The notes: generated by a model not told the origin, from the letters alone. DNA of 64,000 nt from Helianthus annuus (GCF_002127325.2 NC_035447.2:24051780-24115779), one strand, 5' to 3'; counted from the stretch's first letter, positions 1 through 12,640 are shown. A program made the numbers and translations.

Positions 1-1
1 A

Positions 2-1711
2 CCAGCACCACAACAAACTGCACAAACATCTGCTCCAGCAGAGACCAGTCAACAAAGTTTCTTTACACAAGGCTTTGTTGATTGGAGCAGTATGCCTGAG
101 GACTTAACTGATGAAAATTTTGCTCTAATTGCTAACCCCTGATGTTTCTCCTGATGAATTTTGTTTCATGGCATTAGAATCAATACCAGAAGGGAAAGAA
201 TCCGAGGAAGTGGAGTCCAGATCTGAAGTAGTGGAAGAAATTGCTAAAACAGTGGTTACAACAGATATTTTTAGTGAGCAGATGTTAGAAGAGAAGAAAG
301 CTGAACCTCTGTTGGAACCTCTTGCTGATCCATGGGATGCTAGTAGTGTGTGTGAGAATGAATGTGACTGTGCAATGATGACTGCTACTAAGGTATCACC
401 TCAGATCTTAAAATATTTATGTTCACATAAATGTATTATTACTTTTGCTAACATAAAAGAGGTGAATGAAAACCTTAGATACAAGATTTTAAAATATAAA
501 GTCCAATTTGAGAAAACTTTTAAAGAGTTGAAAAACAAATTATTTGCCAAAGAAACTGAAATCAGCAGCTTAAAACATGAACACAACATAACCAAAGAGC
601 AACTCCAAACTATGGTAGAAAAATACCAAGTTTGCAAAAAGGAGCTTGAATCCACCCAAATCACTTGTGAAAAATGGGTGGAATCTTATAAAGGTTATGA
701 ACTAATGTTGAAAAAGCAGATCAAGAGCAATGTGAAGTTTGACATTGGCTTTAGAAAACATGTCCAGACTTTTGAAAACACTGCTGAAATTGAATCTTGC
801 TTAGTTGAAGTAATCCCCACAAACATGGTTGGTCAAAAGATAAAAGTCACTAATAAAAACGGAAACAAAATCATTTTAGAAAAACAAGAGGGGTCATCAA
901 CCTTTGAAGAGATAGAAAAATATCAATTGAAACCCACCTGGTCTGATGAATGTGACATCTTGGAAACTTCAAGCCAATGGATTTTTCCACAACTGAGGGT
1001 GTCAAAGAACCCAAGGCTAAAGTCATTCCTCTAAAAGACATCCTAACAGAGGTTAAAAACTCTATTGAAAAGGAAGTTGAAAAGATGAAGAGAAGAGAAA
1101 AGGTAAAGAACTTGTTTTGTGATTTTTGTTAGAAAAGAAACAATGCTACAAAAGACTGTTTTCTTTTAAAAGCTTATGATATAAACAAAACAAGTGTCAT
1201 TGAGCCTGCACAAAAGTGCACAATTTGTGGAAAAACCAATCATCTCACTCAAGAGTGTGTGTATCTCAAAACTTTTGAGGTTAAAAGAAAAGAGTATACA
1301 TCAAAAACACTGGAGAGTCCACAAAAAGCTACCCCCAAAAACAAACAGACCTTTGTGCCTGTCCAAACAGCTGTTACAAAATAGTTGAACAAAACCTCTG
1401 CTTCCAGAGAGGTACAGGTGACAAATGCTCCACAATCAAACCAGATCCCAAAAGGATATGGTCAACCACTATACCAAAAGGTCCCACATGCTTATGAAGC
1501 CTAAAAAAGGCCCTCTAATCCCAAAGTGAATAGGCATCCTTTTGGTTATCAACATCTGATAGGAGAGGGTTCACAACAGTGGTTACAGAAAAATGCTCAA
1601 AACTCTATTCAAACCCCTAACTTAACCCCTGTTCATGCTCTTGGACTTGAGTATGACCTATCTGTTACCCCATCCAAAGCCTTATTGGCTTTGGAGACCC
1701 ACATGAACTAA
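2..1711 (+). pseudogene. gag: Copia Gag remnant with coiled coil and zinc knuckles
   Basis: Frame 2 opens with a Gln-rich segment ending at a stop near 127. The next frame (129-1034) continues for 301 residues and includes a Lys/Glu-rich coiled coil at about 480-720. Between 1110 and 1260 lie two knuckles. The first is broken by a TAG and has Asn where His is expected. The second (KCTICGKTNHLTQEC, about 1215-1260) is a perfect CX2CX4HX4C. The last piece (about 1526-1711) ends in TAA. Gag would package element RNA into virus-like particles, but here at least three breaks prevent a full protein. Pol begins in a different frame just downstream. Confidence 0.88.
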
Positions 1712-1721
1712 TTTGTTACTT

Positions 1722-4700
1722 GATGTGCAGGGAGCTTCTGCATGCTTAGATAGTTTATGGTATGTAGATAGTGGAGGCTCCAGGCACACGACAGGATGTA
1801 GAGCCTTACTCAAAGATTTCAAAAAACATGGAGGGGGTGATATATCCTTTAGTAACAATTCAAAAGGGAAGGTGTTGGGGTCAAGGACAGTGCAGGCTAG
1901 GAAGCTTATGTTTGAGAATGTCAATCTTATCGACAATCTTAAGTTTAACCTCCTTAGTGTTTCACAAATGAGTGACAAAGGCTATGGGTTATTCTTCACT
2001 AAGGATAGCTGTAAGATTGTTGGGCCAGAAATGGTGAAAAAGATTGAAGAAATCATAGCTAGGGGTAAAACACAGCTTGTTGCTCAAAGGAGTGGCAATG
2101 TGTATGTGGTTGATATGTCAAAAGATAACACAATGACTGATGCTTGTCTGTTCTCAGCTGCCTCTAACAAAGAGACAGAATTATGGCACAAGAGACTTGG
2201 GCATACAAATCTTAAGACTATCAACACACTCTTAAAACAAGGCCTTGTAAGAGGTCTTCCACAAAAACTTTTCACTTATTTTGAGCATTGTGTTTCTTGT
2301 CTAAAAGGTAAACAACATAAAAGCTTTTCAAAGTCCATTGAAGAGTCCAAAACAACCAACTGTTTGCAAATGCTGCACATGGATTTGTTTGGCCCAGTAA
2401 AAATCATGAGTTTGAAAAAGAAAAGATATTGTTTGGTCATTGTTGATGATTTTTCTAGGTTTACATGGACTTACTTTTTACACTCTAAGGATGAGACTGC
2501 AGGTATCTTGCAAGAATTTGTTAAACAGGTTGAAAAGAAATTTGACTTGCAAGTAAAAATCTTTAGAAGTGACAATGGAACAGAGTTTAGAAACAACGAG
2601 TTGGATGAGTTCTGTGTGGCAAAAGGGATTGTAAGGCAGTACAGCATCCCAAGAACACCAGGGGTGGTTGAAAGAAAAAAACAGAACTTTGATTGAAGCT
2701 GCCAGAACCATGCTTGCAGACTCAGGTTACCCTTAACTTTTTGGGGAGAGGCTATAAACACTGCTTGTTATGTGTAGAACAGAGTTTCAATCAACCCTAG
2801 GCATCAAAAGACTGCCTATGAAGCACTGTTCAAAATCAAACCACTAATCTCCTATTTCAAAATCTTTGGCTGCCCATGTTTTATCTTAAACTTAAAAGAT
2901 TCAATTTCAAAATTTGCAGCCAAAGTAGATTGTGGTTACCATCTGGGATACTTAACCACTTCCAAGGCCTACAAAGTGTCTACCACAAGGACTAGGTGTG
3001 TGGAAGAGACTTTGAATGTAAAGTTCAATGAACTTTCATCACTTAAAATCCCAGCAAATCCTGCTGAACTATTTGACCTTGATAAATTTACATTTGAAGA
3101 TGTGTCTGTCAAGACTAACCCTGCAGGTACCCCACAATCTTTCCCACAAGACTATGGATGTGATATTGTGATCCCACAATACAAAGTCACTACCACCATC
3201 AGAGAAGCAGATGTTCAAAACAGTTGTGTAAACTCTGCCACTGTTGAACCAATAGTTGTTGATCAAAACTCTGCCACCTCATCATCTCCAACCTCTGTGG
3301 ATAAAAATCCATCAACAGTAGATAAAAATCAACATTGTGCCACAACCATTCCTCCTATTCCTCCACTTCCATTTCAAACAGATGTTGGTTCTTCAAAATT
3401 ACCAACAGATGTTAGCTCAGATGATTCACATCTGCAGCCTTCACCTCTCAATGCCATTGTTCCATACAAGGGGGATCTAATCTTCCTTAAATCTCATCCA
3501 CCTGATCAAGTTATTGGCAACATCAATGAAGGGGTTCTCACAAGAAGTCAATCCCAAAACATTTATCTTTTTGTTGGCTTTCTATTACTCCATCAACCAG
3601 TCAAGTACCAAGAGGCACTGAAAGACAGTAGTTGGGTAGAAGCCATGTAAGAAGAGCTCCAACAGTTCAAAAGACAACATGTATGGGAACTTGTACCACT
3701 TCCATAGGAAGTTAGTCCAATTGGCAGAAAATGGGTCTTCAAGAACAAAACTGATGAAAGCGGCATTGTTTTCAAGAACTAAACCAGGCTTGTGGTTCAA
3801 GGTTATAGACAAGAAGAAGGCATAGACTATGATGAGACATTTGCTCCTGTAGCAAGACTTAAAGCCATCAAACTTTTCTTAGCCTTTGCTGTCAACCACA
3901 ACATCAAGGTGTATCAAATGGATATAAAGTGTGCTTTCCTTTATGGCAAAATACAGGAAGAGGTATATGTCTGCCAATCTCCTTGTTTTGAAGATCCTTT
4001 TTATCCTGATCATGTCTACAAGCTTAATAGAGCTTTGTATGGCTTGAAACAAGCACCAAGGGCCTGGTATGAAACTCTTTCCACTTTTCTTATCTCCATA
4101 GGCTTTACAAGAGGTAAAATTGACAAAACATTGTTTTTAAAATGGAAAGGAAAAGATTTGATGATAGTCCAAATTTATGTTGATGACATCATCTTTGGAA
4201 CCACATGTAATTCCATGTGTGAAGAGTTTAGACAACTCATGACAGCAGAGTTTGAAATGAGTGTCATGGGTGAACTCCATTGCTTTCTTGGTCTCCAAGT
4301 TAAGCAATTGCAAAATGGAACTTTCATTCATCAAAGCAAATATGTAAAAGATCTTTTAATCAAATTTGATCTGAATGACTGCAAACCATGTAGTACACCC
4401 ATGGCAACCACAAAGCTTATCATGTCTGATGAAAAAGATGACTTGTTTGATCAAACATTGTACAGAAGCATGATTGGGTCTTTATTATACCTAACTGCAT
4501 CAAGGCCAGACATCATGTTTGCAAAATGTGTCTGTGCCAGATCCCAGTCAGTACCTAGGAAGTCTAATCTCATTGCTATGAAAAGAATATTCAGATACAT
4601 AAAAGGTGCTCCCACACTTGGTATCTGGTATCCTACTAATGGGAATGTCAAGCTTTCAGGTTATTCAGACAGTGATTTTGCTGGATACAACACCACCAGG

Positions 4701-5121
4701 AAGTCTACATCAGGAGGGTGTCAATTCCCAGGCAATTGCTTAGTGTCTTGGCAAAGCAAAAAAGCAATCAGCTGTTTCCACATCCACTACTGAAGCAAAA
4801 TACATTGCTGTTGCAAGTTATACAGCCCAACTATTGTGGCTTCAAAATCAGTTACTGGATTTTGGTATAACTGCTCTAAAAACTCCTGTCATGTTGGACA
4901 GTCAAGCAGCTGAAAATATCATCAAAAATCCAGTATCCCATTCAACCACCAAACACATTGACATCAGACATCACTTTGTGAGGGATTGCTATGAAAAAGG
5001 TTTGATTTCTCTGCATCATGTTCCAACAAAAGATCAACTAGCAGATGTGCTAACAAAAGCATTAGACACATCTACCCTTAAAAGTTTGATCTCAAGAATT
5101 GGCATGCTTAACTTGGATTAG
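1722..5121 (+). pseudogene. pol: Copia Pol remnant: protease, integrase, RT, RNase H
   Basis: Protease: LWYVDSGGSRHTTG near 1758, with the catalytic DSG. GAG-pre-integrase and the integrase zinc region follow (WHKRLGH near 2185; CVSCLKG near 2290), then core residues in HMDLFGP and RSDNGTEF. The frame breaks near 2655-2690, where the PQQNG segment preceding the catalytic Glu region is partly deleted. Stops then interrupt the integrase C-terminus and the RT N-terminus (for example at 3648, about 3705 and about 3780). RT is open from 3792 to 4793 and keeps the YVDD box near 4179. RNase H continues in another frame from about 4790 to 5121 and ends with the usual copia tail. No active enzyme is expected. 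Confidence 0.93.
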
Positions 5122-5632
5122 AAGGCAAAAACTTCTTTTCCTTGAATAAAAAGCATTAAAATCTTTTCAGAAAATCAAAAATTCATCCTTAAAATAGTTA
5201 ATTTTTAAAAACAAAGTTAATTGGCATGCTTAACTTTGAATTTTGTTTTTAAAAAAGTTAATTTTTTACAAGTTAAATTGTTTTTATGATATATTTAACT
5301 TGTTAAATGAATTATTTCCCTCTTTTTTTGAGGTTTCCCATTGAACGTCACACTTTGTGCGTGTGTATATATATATATAGTAAGGTGCATAAAAAATTAT
5401 TATTTAAGAATGAGAAGGAATCCGAGAACGACATGTATTAAAAAAGATTTTTATTTATTAGTACATACATATATATATATACAAACTAGGTGAAAAACTT
5501 ATGTATCACATGGATTAAACAAAATATTATTTAAAAGGTTATTTTTTATAATATAAAAATAGCAAAAGCATATATAGTGACATACCTCAATGATTTGAAA
5601 ATGGGCTCAGTGAATTCCTTTTTGTTTTTTAA
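5122..5632. other. AT-rich non-coding sequence after copia RNase H
   Basis: Short repeats of a 'gttaattttt' type (5195-5290), small (TA)n tracts near 5366 and 5466, no open frame of note. No polypurine tract plus TG start convincingly marks a 3' LTR. Confidence 0.5.
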
Positions 5633-5662
5633 CTAGTTGATGCCCCGCTCGTGTTGCGGGGC
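5633..5662 (-). mobile_element. Helitron-type 3' terminus
   Basis: On the minus strand a GC hairpin (GCCCCGC, loop, GCGGGGC; 5642-5662) is followed six bases later by CTAG (5633-5636) and then T. Plant Helitrons characteristically end in a short GC hairpin, a few bases, CTRR, and insert between A and T. The element body would extend to higher coordinates; its TC start was not identified with confidence (possibly near 6600). Confidence 0.6.
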
Positions 5663-5774
5663 GATGGCTAAATAATGAGCGAGTGTTAGGCAGCTCATTG
5701 ATACGAAAAACAATTGAATCGAGTCAACTAATTAAAACAAAACATTTTTATAGTTTTGAAAAAAAAAATTAAAA

Positions 5775-6510
5775 CAATGGCAATATTGTAATTTTTAACT
5801 AAGGGAAAGTTGTATTTTTTGACTGGGGTAAAATCGTAATTTGCCAAAAGCTAAAGTAATGGCAGTACTGTAAATTTGAACCAGGGGCAAAGTTGTAAAT
5901 TTTCACACGGGCAAATTTGTAATTTTGAACTTGGGGTAACAGCGTAATATAAATTTGAACTAAGGGCACAATCGTAACTTTAAGCTGGAGGCAAAAGCAC
6001 AATTTTATTTTGAACTAAGGGCAAAATCGTAATTTTGAGTTGGGGGCAAAAACATAATTTTATTTTGAACTGGGGAAAAAACGTAATTTTGAATTGAGGG
6101 CGGAATCACAATTTTTTAAACGCAGGAAAATCACATTTTTGAACAGAGAGAAAAATCGTAATTTTTAACTGGGGGCAAAAACATAATTTTATTTTGAAGG
6201 GGGGGGGGGGGCGAAAAGGTAATTATGAGTTGAGGGCAAAACCACAATTTTATTTTGAATGGAGGGAAAAATCGTAATTTTGAGCTGGGAACAAAAGCGT
6301 AATTTTATTTTGAGCTGGGGGCAAAACCGTAATTTTAAAGAGGGGCAAAAACGTAATTGTAGAATAGATATAAAATAATAAACTGGTTGGTCCAATGGGG
6401 GAGTGCCAGGCAAATTCGTAATTTTGAATTGAGGGCAAGATCGTAATTTTAAGATGGAAACAAAAAACCGTAATTTTATTTTGAGCTGGGGGCAAAAACG
6501 TAATCTATAA
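5775..6510. repeat. Degenerate tandem array, 25-50 bp units
   Basis: About twenty imperfect copies of a unit built from GGGCAAAATCGTAATTTTG plus a short GAACTGGGGG-like spacer, with variants carrying an extra 'aattttatttt'. A 6188-6211 stretch contains a run of G. Near 6380 and 6525 a second local repeat (TTGGT-CAATGGGGGAGT) appears. The array lies next to the Helitron-type end at 5633 and is probably internal to that element. Confidence 0.75.
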
Positions 6511-6599
6511 TACATATAAAATAATAAACGTGTTGGTTCAATGGGGGAGTCACAGGCAACTGCCTGACACTATTCCCTCATTTGGTAAATGTATATATG

Positions 6600-6937
6600 T
6601 GAAATTTGGAGCAACCAATTTAATTTTCCATTAATTTATAACTTTGTATTTATGATATATTAACTTAGTTTGGATTTTAGTTATTCCAATTTAAATCATT
6701 AAATTATATTTTTTGCTCATCAGGCTTGTAATATTTTTATCGTGAAGAAGGCTCTAAATTTTGGTCGTGCGTTTCCTAGTATTTTTAAATATATACAGAG
6801 GGAGAGAGATCCTGAATAAGTCGCTGTTCTTCAACGCCCTCTTTTTGTACTCAACACAATTCCTTAGTTTGCTTATTTAATATATTTAAATATTTTTGTT
6901 TAAATTGACAAATAACATCTTAGACAACCATTTTTTT
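6600..6937. other. AT-rich spacer, no gene seen
   Basis: Only short AT-rich sequence and a (TA)3-4 tract near 6790; no motif or open frame recognised. Confidence 0.5.
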
Positions 6938-6994
6938 TTATAAACAAGAGAGTAAACATAAGAAAAAGGATTTCCTTCACTTGTATTTCCTTCA

Positions 6995-6995
<1 letters not shown>
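6938..6995 (-). repeat. Distal half of the split 3' LTR
   Basis: TAAACAAGAGAGTAAACAT followed by a GGATTTCCTTCA-TTGTATTT segment matches 24917-24971 of the other LTR with few changes. The match stops exactly at the start of the (TA)n tract. Confidence 0.8.

Positions 6996-7061
<66 letters not shown>
6996..7061. repeat. (TA)n microsatellite, left border of the nest
   Basis: About 33 TA units. The intact LTR copy at 24913-25066 has a short TA-rich stretch at the equivalent place, so this tract is the expanded original landing site. Confidence 0.95.
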
Positions 7062-7063
<2 letters not shown>

Positions 7064-7389
7064 GACCGCTAAAATGAAAACCACCTCCAGTTGTAAGAAC
7101 TGTGTGAACCACTTTCTAGCCATTAGATCAAGATGATGAATGGATGAGATTAAAAGTATTAAAAATAATATTAAGTATTTTTTGTCTTATTATGTCTTTA
7201 ATATTTTAATTGAAAAGGGTATTTAAGTAAAATTACTTTTTTTGTCTTTTTATATATATTATATTTAATTGTCTTTTTGTCTTATTCATTAATTACTTTT
7301 AATTACTTTTATTTTTTAAACATAATTTTTTTATTAAAAACATTTTTAAATTCAGATTTTTTTAAAAGATTTTTATACTTTTTACAATT

Positions 7390-8830
7390 TACGTTTTATG
7401 TTTTTCTGACGCACCGATTTTTTAACGCGCCGTTTTTTAACGCCGTTTTTCACGCGCCGTTTTTACGCGTCGTTTTTACGCGTCGTTTTTCTCAATCGGC
7501 GTTTTTTTAACGCGCCGTTTTTTAACACCGTTTTTTACGCGCCGTTTTTTTAAGTCGTCGTTTTTCTCAGTCGGCGTTTTTTTAACGCGCGGTTTTTTAC
7601 ACGTTTTTTACGCGCCGTTTTTTTCCACGTTTTTTAACGCGCCAAATTTTTTTACACGCTTTTTACACGCCGTTTTAACGCCCCGTTTTTCCGAAGTTTT
7701 TTAATGCGCCGTTTTTTTGAAGTTTTTTAACGCGCGGTTTTTCCGAAGTTTTTTAACGCGCCGTTTTTTTACGCGTTTTTTACGCGTCGTTTTTTCAAGC
7801 GTCGTTTTTTCAAAACGCGCCGTTTCTTCACGTTTTTTAATGCGTCGTTTTTTACACGCCGTTTTAAACGCGCCGTTTTTTTCACTTTTTTTAACGCGCC
7901 CCTTTTTGTACACTTTTTACGTTTTGCGTTAAAAATTTAAACTTTTTACGTTTTACGTAAAAGTTTTTACGTTTTACGTTAAAATTTTTACGTTTTACGT
8001 AAAACTTTTTACGTTTTACGTAAAACTTTTTACATTTTACGTTAAAAATTTAAACTTTTTACGTCTTACGTAAAAGTTTTTACGTTTTACGTTAAAATTT
8101 TCACGTTTACGTAAAACTTTTTACGTTTTACGAAAAACTTTTTACGTTTTACATTTTACGTAAAACTTACGAAAAAATTTACGTAACACTTTTTACGCTT
8201 CACGTTTTTACGTTTTACGATAAAAAGTTTACGGTTTACGTTAACAAGTTTACGGTTTAATGTTTTTTTTACAAAAACGTTTTTTTACGTTAACGTTTTT
8301 TTAACATTTTACGCGCCAATTTTTTACGTTAACGTTATTTTACGTTTTACGCCCCGGTGTTTTACGTTTTACGCGTCGGTTTTTTACGTTTTACGCGTCG
8401 GTTTTTTACGTTTTACGCGTCGGTTTTTTACGTTTTACGCATCGTTTTTTTACGTTTTATGCCGGGCTTTTTCACGCGTCGTTTTTTTACGTTTTACGCC
8501 GGGCTTTTTCACGCGTCGTTTTTTCAACGCGCCGTTTTTCCGTTTTACGTTAAAAATTTTACATTTTACGTTTTACGCTCGATTTTTTCAAGCGGCGTTT
8601 TTTTACGTTAAACTTTTTACGTTTTACGTTAAACTTTTTATGTTTTCCGATTTACGTTAAATTTTTACGTTTTACGTTTTTACACTGACGTTTTTTACGT
8701 TTTAGTAAAAAAAAATTTACGTTTTACCTAAAACTTTTTACTTTTTACGTTAAAAAGTTTACGGTTTACGTCAAAAAGTTTACGGTTTATTTTTTTTTTT
8801 TACAAAAATTTTTTTACGCAAAACCGAACG
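7390..8830. repeat. Low-complexity ACGTTTTACG / ACGCGCCGTTTTT tract
   Basis: About 1.4 kb built from two alternating themes: a CG-rich one (ACGCGCCGTTTTTT, 7420-7900 and 8300-8530) and an ACGTTTTACGTAAAAC theme (7920-8290, 8540-8770). One strand is strikingly T-rich and purine-poor. Reading frames through it, such as 8357-8611, are by-products of the composition. It is not the plant telomere repeat. Confidence 0.85.
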
Positions 8831-9469
8831 CACACAGAAATCGCAAACTCGGGAGGTGTCTCAGATATATTGTTATCATCATCGACTAGGGGGGAAAAAC
8901 TAACATAAAAACAAAGTGTATATCGAAAAAACGGGGTTTGGCTCAGATTTTCCGATAATCAGAGGCTGCAAAGTGGGGTTGCACTTTCAAAAATCTACCC
9001 TCCACCATCCTTGCCGCGCCATCATACCACCAACACAATCATTTGTAAAACTTTCTACTTTTATGAAAGACATCAACTTCTTTTTCTTTGAACTTTTCAG
9101 TTTATTTCTCAATTTTTAAAGTCAAATTGACTTTTAAGGTTGGGAAATAGATTTATCTCCAAACACATTTAAGAACAGTGTTCAGTTAAACAAATGAGGT
9201 TACTTAAAATCACATAGAACGTTCTATGTGATTTTAAGTCAAATTTGTTTTACATGTTAAATACTAATTGTCTATGCTAAATTGCGTTACATGTTAAACA
9301 TAATGTTTTATAACCAGAAACCCAAATTTATAGCAAAACAACCACATTTATGCAAAATAACGACTGGTAACTTCAAAATCATACTACATAATACAATCAG
9401 AATTCAAAGAAACCCTAAATTGTTCAATGAAAAACATACTCACACCTAGAAGAAAATCAACAGATCAAA

Positions 9470-10120
9470 CCCACACCCACCCATTGCCGGAGAAAATCAA
9501 CAGAAGGCGGCCACCACAGGTTCACACCCCCTTACCCACCCATTGCCGGAGAAAATGACAGAGGAGAGAGAGTCTGAACCCGCACCCGCAACCAAACCGA
9601 GTCGAAACAAACCTGAACCCGTTGAACCCGAGGTTGAACGAAAAAGAAAAGAAAACAACCATCATAGCCGGCGTCGTCCCGTCGCCACCGTCGGCGGCGA
9701 CGCTGCTGTCGCCGTGCACCGATGCCGCCATCTCTCTCTCAAACCAGCTTTCTTCTTCCCATCTCTCTCGATCAGCCCCTCTCTCTCTCTCTCTCTCTGT
9801 TCGTGATGTCACGCCGCCTCCGGATTTCACCGGTTCTGTGTGATGAAGAGGTGGTTTAGGGGGTTGTTGTCGGAGGAGGGTGTGGGTGTCGGCTTGTTGT
9901 CGGATGACGGCGCCGGCTCCACCAGTATCCTGGTCGTCGGTTTATTAACAGGGGGAGGTGTATCAAGTGGGAGAGGAGGAAGCAGGTGAGTCTTGAGTCT
10001 CATATTTAATGGAGGTGAAGAACCTGGTGAGTCTTTAGCTTTTATTGCACCAACAAAGGAGAGAGGAGAGAGATTCTGACTTTCTTGAACAAATACATAA
10101 ACATAAAAGAAGGACAAGAC
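9470..10120 (+). other. GC-rich gene-like segment inside A1, possibly captured
   Basis: Composition changes sharply here. There is a short tandem duplication (CACCCATTGCCGGAGAAAAT at about 9480 and 9537), a CT-rich 5'-UTR-like run (9720-9805), and a GC-rich exon-like stretch ending in a good donor (GCAG|GTGAGT, about 9985). This is how a captured host first exon would look, but I recognise no protein. Confidence 0.35.
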
Positions 10121-10216
10121 ATTTGGATCAAATGACCAAATTAACCCTTATTCTGATTGGTGGATAGTGGTTCTCGCGGTTCTTACAACTGGGGGTGGTT
10201 TTCATTTTAGCGGCTG

Positions 10217-10218
<2 letters not shown>

Positions 10219-10280
<62 letters not shown>
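10219..10280. repeat. (TA)n microsatellite between A1 and B1
   Basis: Uninterrupted TA tract separating two unrelated TIR families. Confidence 0.95.
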
Positions 10281-10283
<3 letters not shown>

Positions 10284-10688
10284 GAAGGTTCAAATGAAAA
10301 CCACTAGTTATTGTGAAAACTCGAAAACTAATTAAAAAAGCCAAAAAAACATACAAAAAAATTTTTTTTTTAATTTTTTTTTTTTGCAATCACAATTTCG
10401 CAGGTTTTTTAATATAAAAAAAATTTAAAAAAAATAAAAAATAAATTTTTTTTGTGTAGTGCACATGTGTAATACTGCACATATGTATGTGTACTACACA
10501 TGTGTATTATTACACATGTGCACTACACAAAATATTTTTTTTTTTTGAAAAAAAGTTTTTTTTTATATATAAAAACTAGCGATTTTTATAAAAAAAAATT
10601 GAAAAAAAAAATTTGTGTGTTTTTTAGGCTTTTTTTAGTTAGTTTTCGAGTTTTCACAATAAAAGTGGTTTTCATTTGAACCATCCCC
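10281..10688. mobile_element. TIR/foldback element B1, 408 bp
   Basis: The ends are inverted copies: GGGGAAGGTTCAAATGAAAA on the left against GGGGATGGTTCAAATGAAAA on the minus strand, continuing through CCACT and a TTTTCGAGTTTTCACAATA-type subterminal. The centre carries palindromes of ACACATGTGT type (10450-10530). A second copy lies at 26503-26907. No coding capacity. Confidence 0.85.
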
Positions 10689-10706
10689 TATATATATATA
10701 TATATA

Positions 10707-12640
10707 GGATTAGGTTCAAACGTGAACAATTTCTCCAGCGTGAACTGCGTGAACTGATCTGGGCCCTTGATTTTTATGATCTTGAGATTTTTAGTGAATG
10801 GCATGATAGTAATTCTTTGGTTATTTGTTACTATTTAATTAAGTGAATAAGGGTATAGGTGTAATTTCCATATTAACTTGATTGCATAAATTCCATTTAT
10901 ATCCACAATTAGGTTTCAAAATCCCACACAAATCTCTCTCTCACATATTAGTGTCGCCGACATCAACGAAAAGCAGAGGAGACCGTCGAAGCAGCAAGTC
11001 GCCGGAACTGCACACTTTCTGCTGACCTTCCCGGAGAATCCCAACGCCGATTCACCCTGCCGACATCGATCGATTTAGGTATGTTTTTTTTTGTTTTGTA
11101 AGGGACGAACATCGATCTTTTTAGGGGTTCGACAACTGTTAAAAATGATTCATCTTTGTATTGATGGTTAATTAACAGAATTAGATTAGAATATGTTACT
11201 TTGCCGTTCGAACATATATATATAATGGCTTTTCCTCCTTTTTTTCCACTGTATTTTGATTCCATACCCTTGTATTCCATGTGTGTTTGTGTTTATCCTT
11301 AATAGTAATATTTTCCTTTTCCTAAAAGAACAATAAAGCCTATAAATTTTGTTTGATTATAAAGAACCTGTTACTGACATATTGTTTCCTCGCCGGCATT
11401 GACATAAATTGTTTCAACTATGTTTCCTCACTGGCATTGGTATTCGCTGGATCGAAGAAAAACGATTCTAAATCCGATTTTATTTTGTTTTTTAGATCCG
11501 AATCGATCAACGACGTATCGATCGTTGCCAAATCACTGAACGGAACGGTTATCCGCCGGCGGTTTTCTGGATGACTGAACGGAACGGTTATCCACCGGCG
11601 GTCCAGAATATCCGGAATCGGTCACTGACGTAAAGTAAGTAACTCCAAAATTCGTAATTGTTTTTTTTTACTGATCGCTAGACTATTAAGGTTCCGATTT
11701 AAGTTTTTTTTAGTTCAATTTTTTGATTTTGCTCTGTTTTCAATGCGCTGTACACATGTGTATTCTGATTTTGCTCTGTTTTTAAGGCGCTGTACACATG
11801 TGTATTCTGATTTTGCTCTGTTTTTAAGGCGCTGTACACATGTGTATTCTGGTTTTGCTATGTTTTTAATGCGATGTACACATGTGTATAGCGTCTGTTT
11901 TTGTGATATCTCATATTTTTTTTTTGTGTATTGAATGTGTAAAGTTGTTGATGTACACTTGTAAATTATGCAAAGTACTATTTGCTAAGTTTTTTGTGTT
12001 ATTATAGGAGACGTCGTAAACGAGGAAAGTGGAGATGGATGATTCACGTATGAGGTCGATAAGGATGATTCACGTATGTTTGTTTTGCTTGGTCCATAAG
12101 GATGATTCAACATACAACGCGGCGAATAGTTGTAAAAGACTATGTCTTTTTTATTTTTCCGATTATGTTGCGTTTATTGTTTTCACGAAACTGGAACTTG
12201 TAATTGTATGTTTTTTTTTGTTTGGCAAACATTATGGAAATTGTTATTTGCTTAATATAAAATAGGTTTACAAGTTTTGTTTATATGTATGTATTATGTA
12301 GCTAATTACACATATGTACCATGCTGAGTACACATGTATACTGTTCAATTCATATCAAAGTACACATGTGTATACCCATTGAAATATGAAGGTTATGTGA
12401 ATCTTAAAAATCATAATCCGAATTCTGGTGGTGAAATCTAAAAAATGAAAATGAAATAAGAGATAATGTGGATAAAGAATTTAAAATAGGAAAGATGTAA
12501 CTTATTTCAATTATTAAAATAATGATTTAAATCTAATTTTTTATATAATTACAATCATACCCTTAACAACTAAAAAGGAAATCAATGGTCCAGATTAGTT
12601 CACGCAGTTCACGCATGGGATTAGGTTCACGCTGGAACCC

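Larger units (their letters stand above)
1..5121 (+). mobile_element. Degenerate Ty1/copia retrotransposon, 5' truncated by the window
   Basis: The stretch reads, in order, as Gag with a coiled coil, CCHC zinc knuckle, aspartic protease, integrase, reverse transcriptase and RNase H, which is the copia order. It is split into many frames by stops and small indels, so it cannot make a polyprotein. The 5' LTR and the start of gag lie outside the window. No polypurine tract or 3' LTR is visible after RNase H ends at 5121, so the 3' end is also lost or unrecognisable. Layout and motifs resemble the intact element at 28960-41015, but the two sequences are clearly different lineages. Confidence 0.93.
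7062..10218. mobile_element. TIR element A1, TA-bordered, 3.2 kb
   Basis: The left end GGGACCGCTAAAATGAAAAC and the right end read on the minus strand (GGCAGCCGCTAAAATGAAAA) match over about 50 bp through CAGTTGTAAGAAC. No transposase frame is visible. The interior holds a low-complexity ACGTTTTACG region (7390-8830) and a GC-rich gene-like segment (9470-10120). The same ends occur in the two small foldbacks A2 and A3. It is therefore a non-autonomous family whose target duplication is hidden in (TA)n. Superfamily unresolved. Confidence 0.8.

Noticed and set aside
7900..8300. Telomere-like repeats
   Set aside because: The motif is ACGTTTTACG, not TTTAGGG, and is irregular.
7277..8611. Phe/Arg-rich frames in the ACGTTTTACG tract
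   Set aside because: Produced by low-complexity T-rich sequence lacking stops in some frames.
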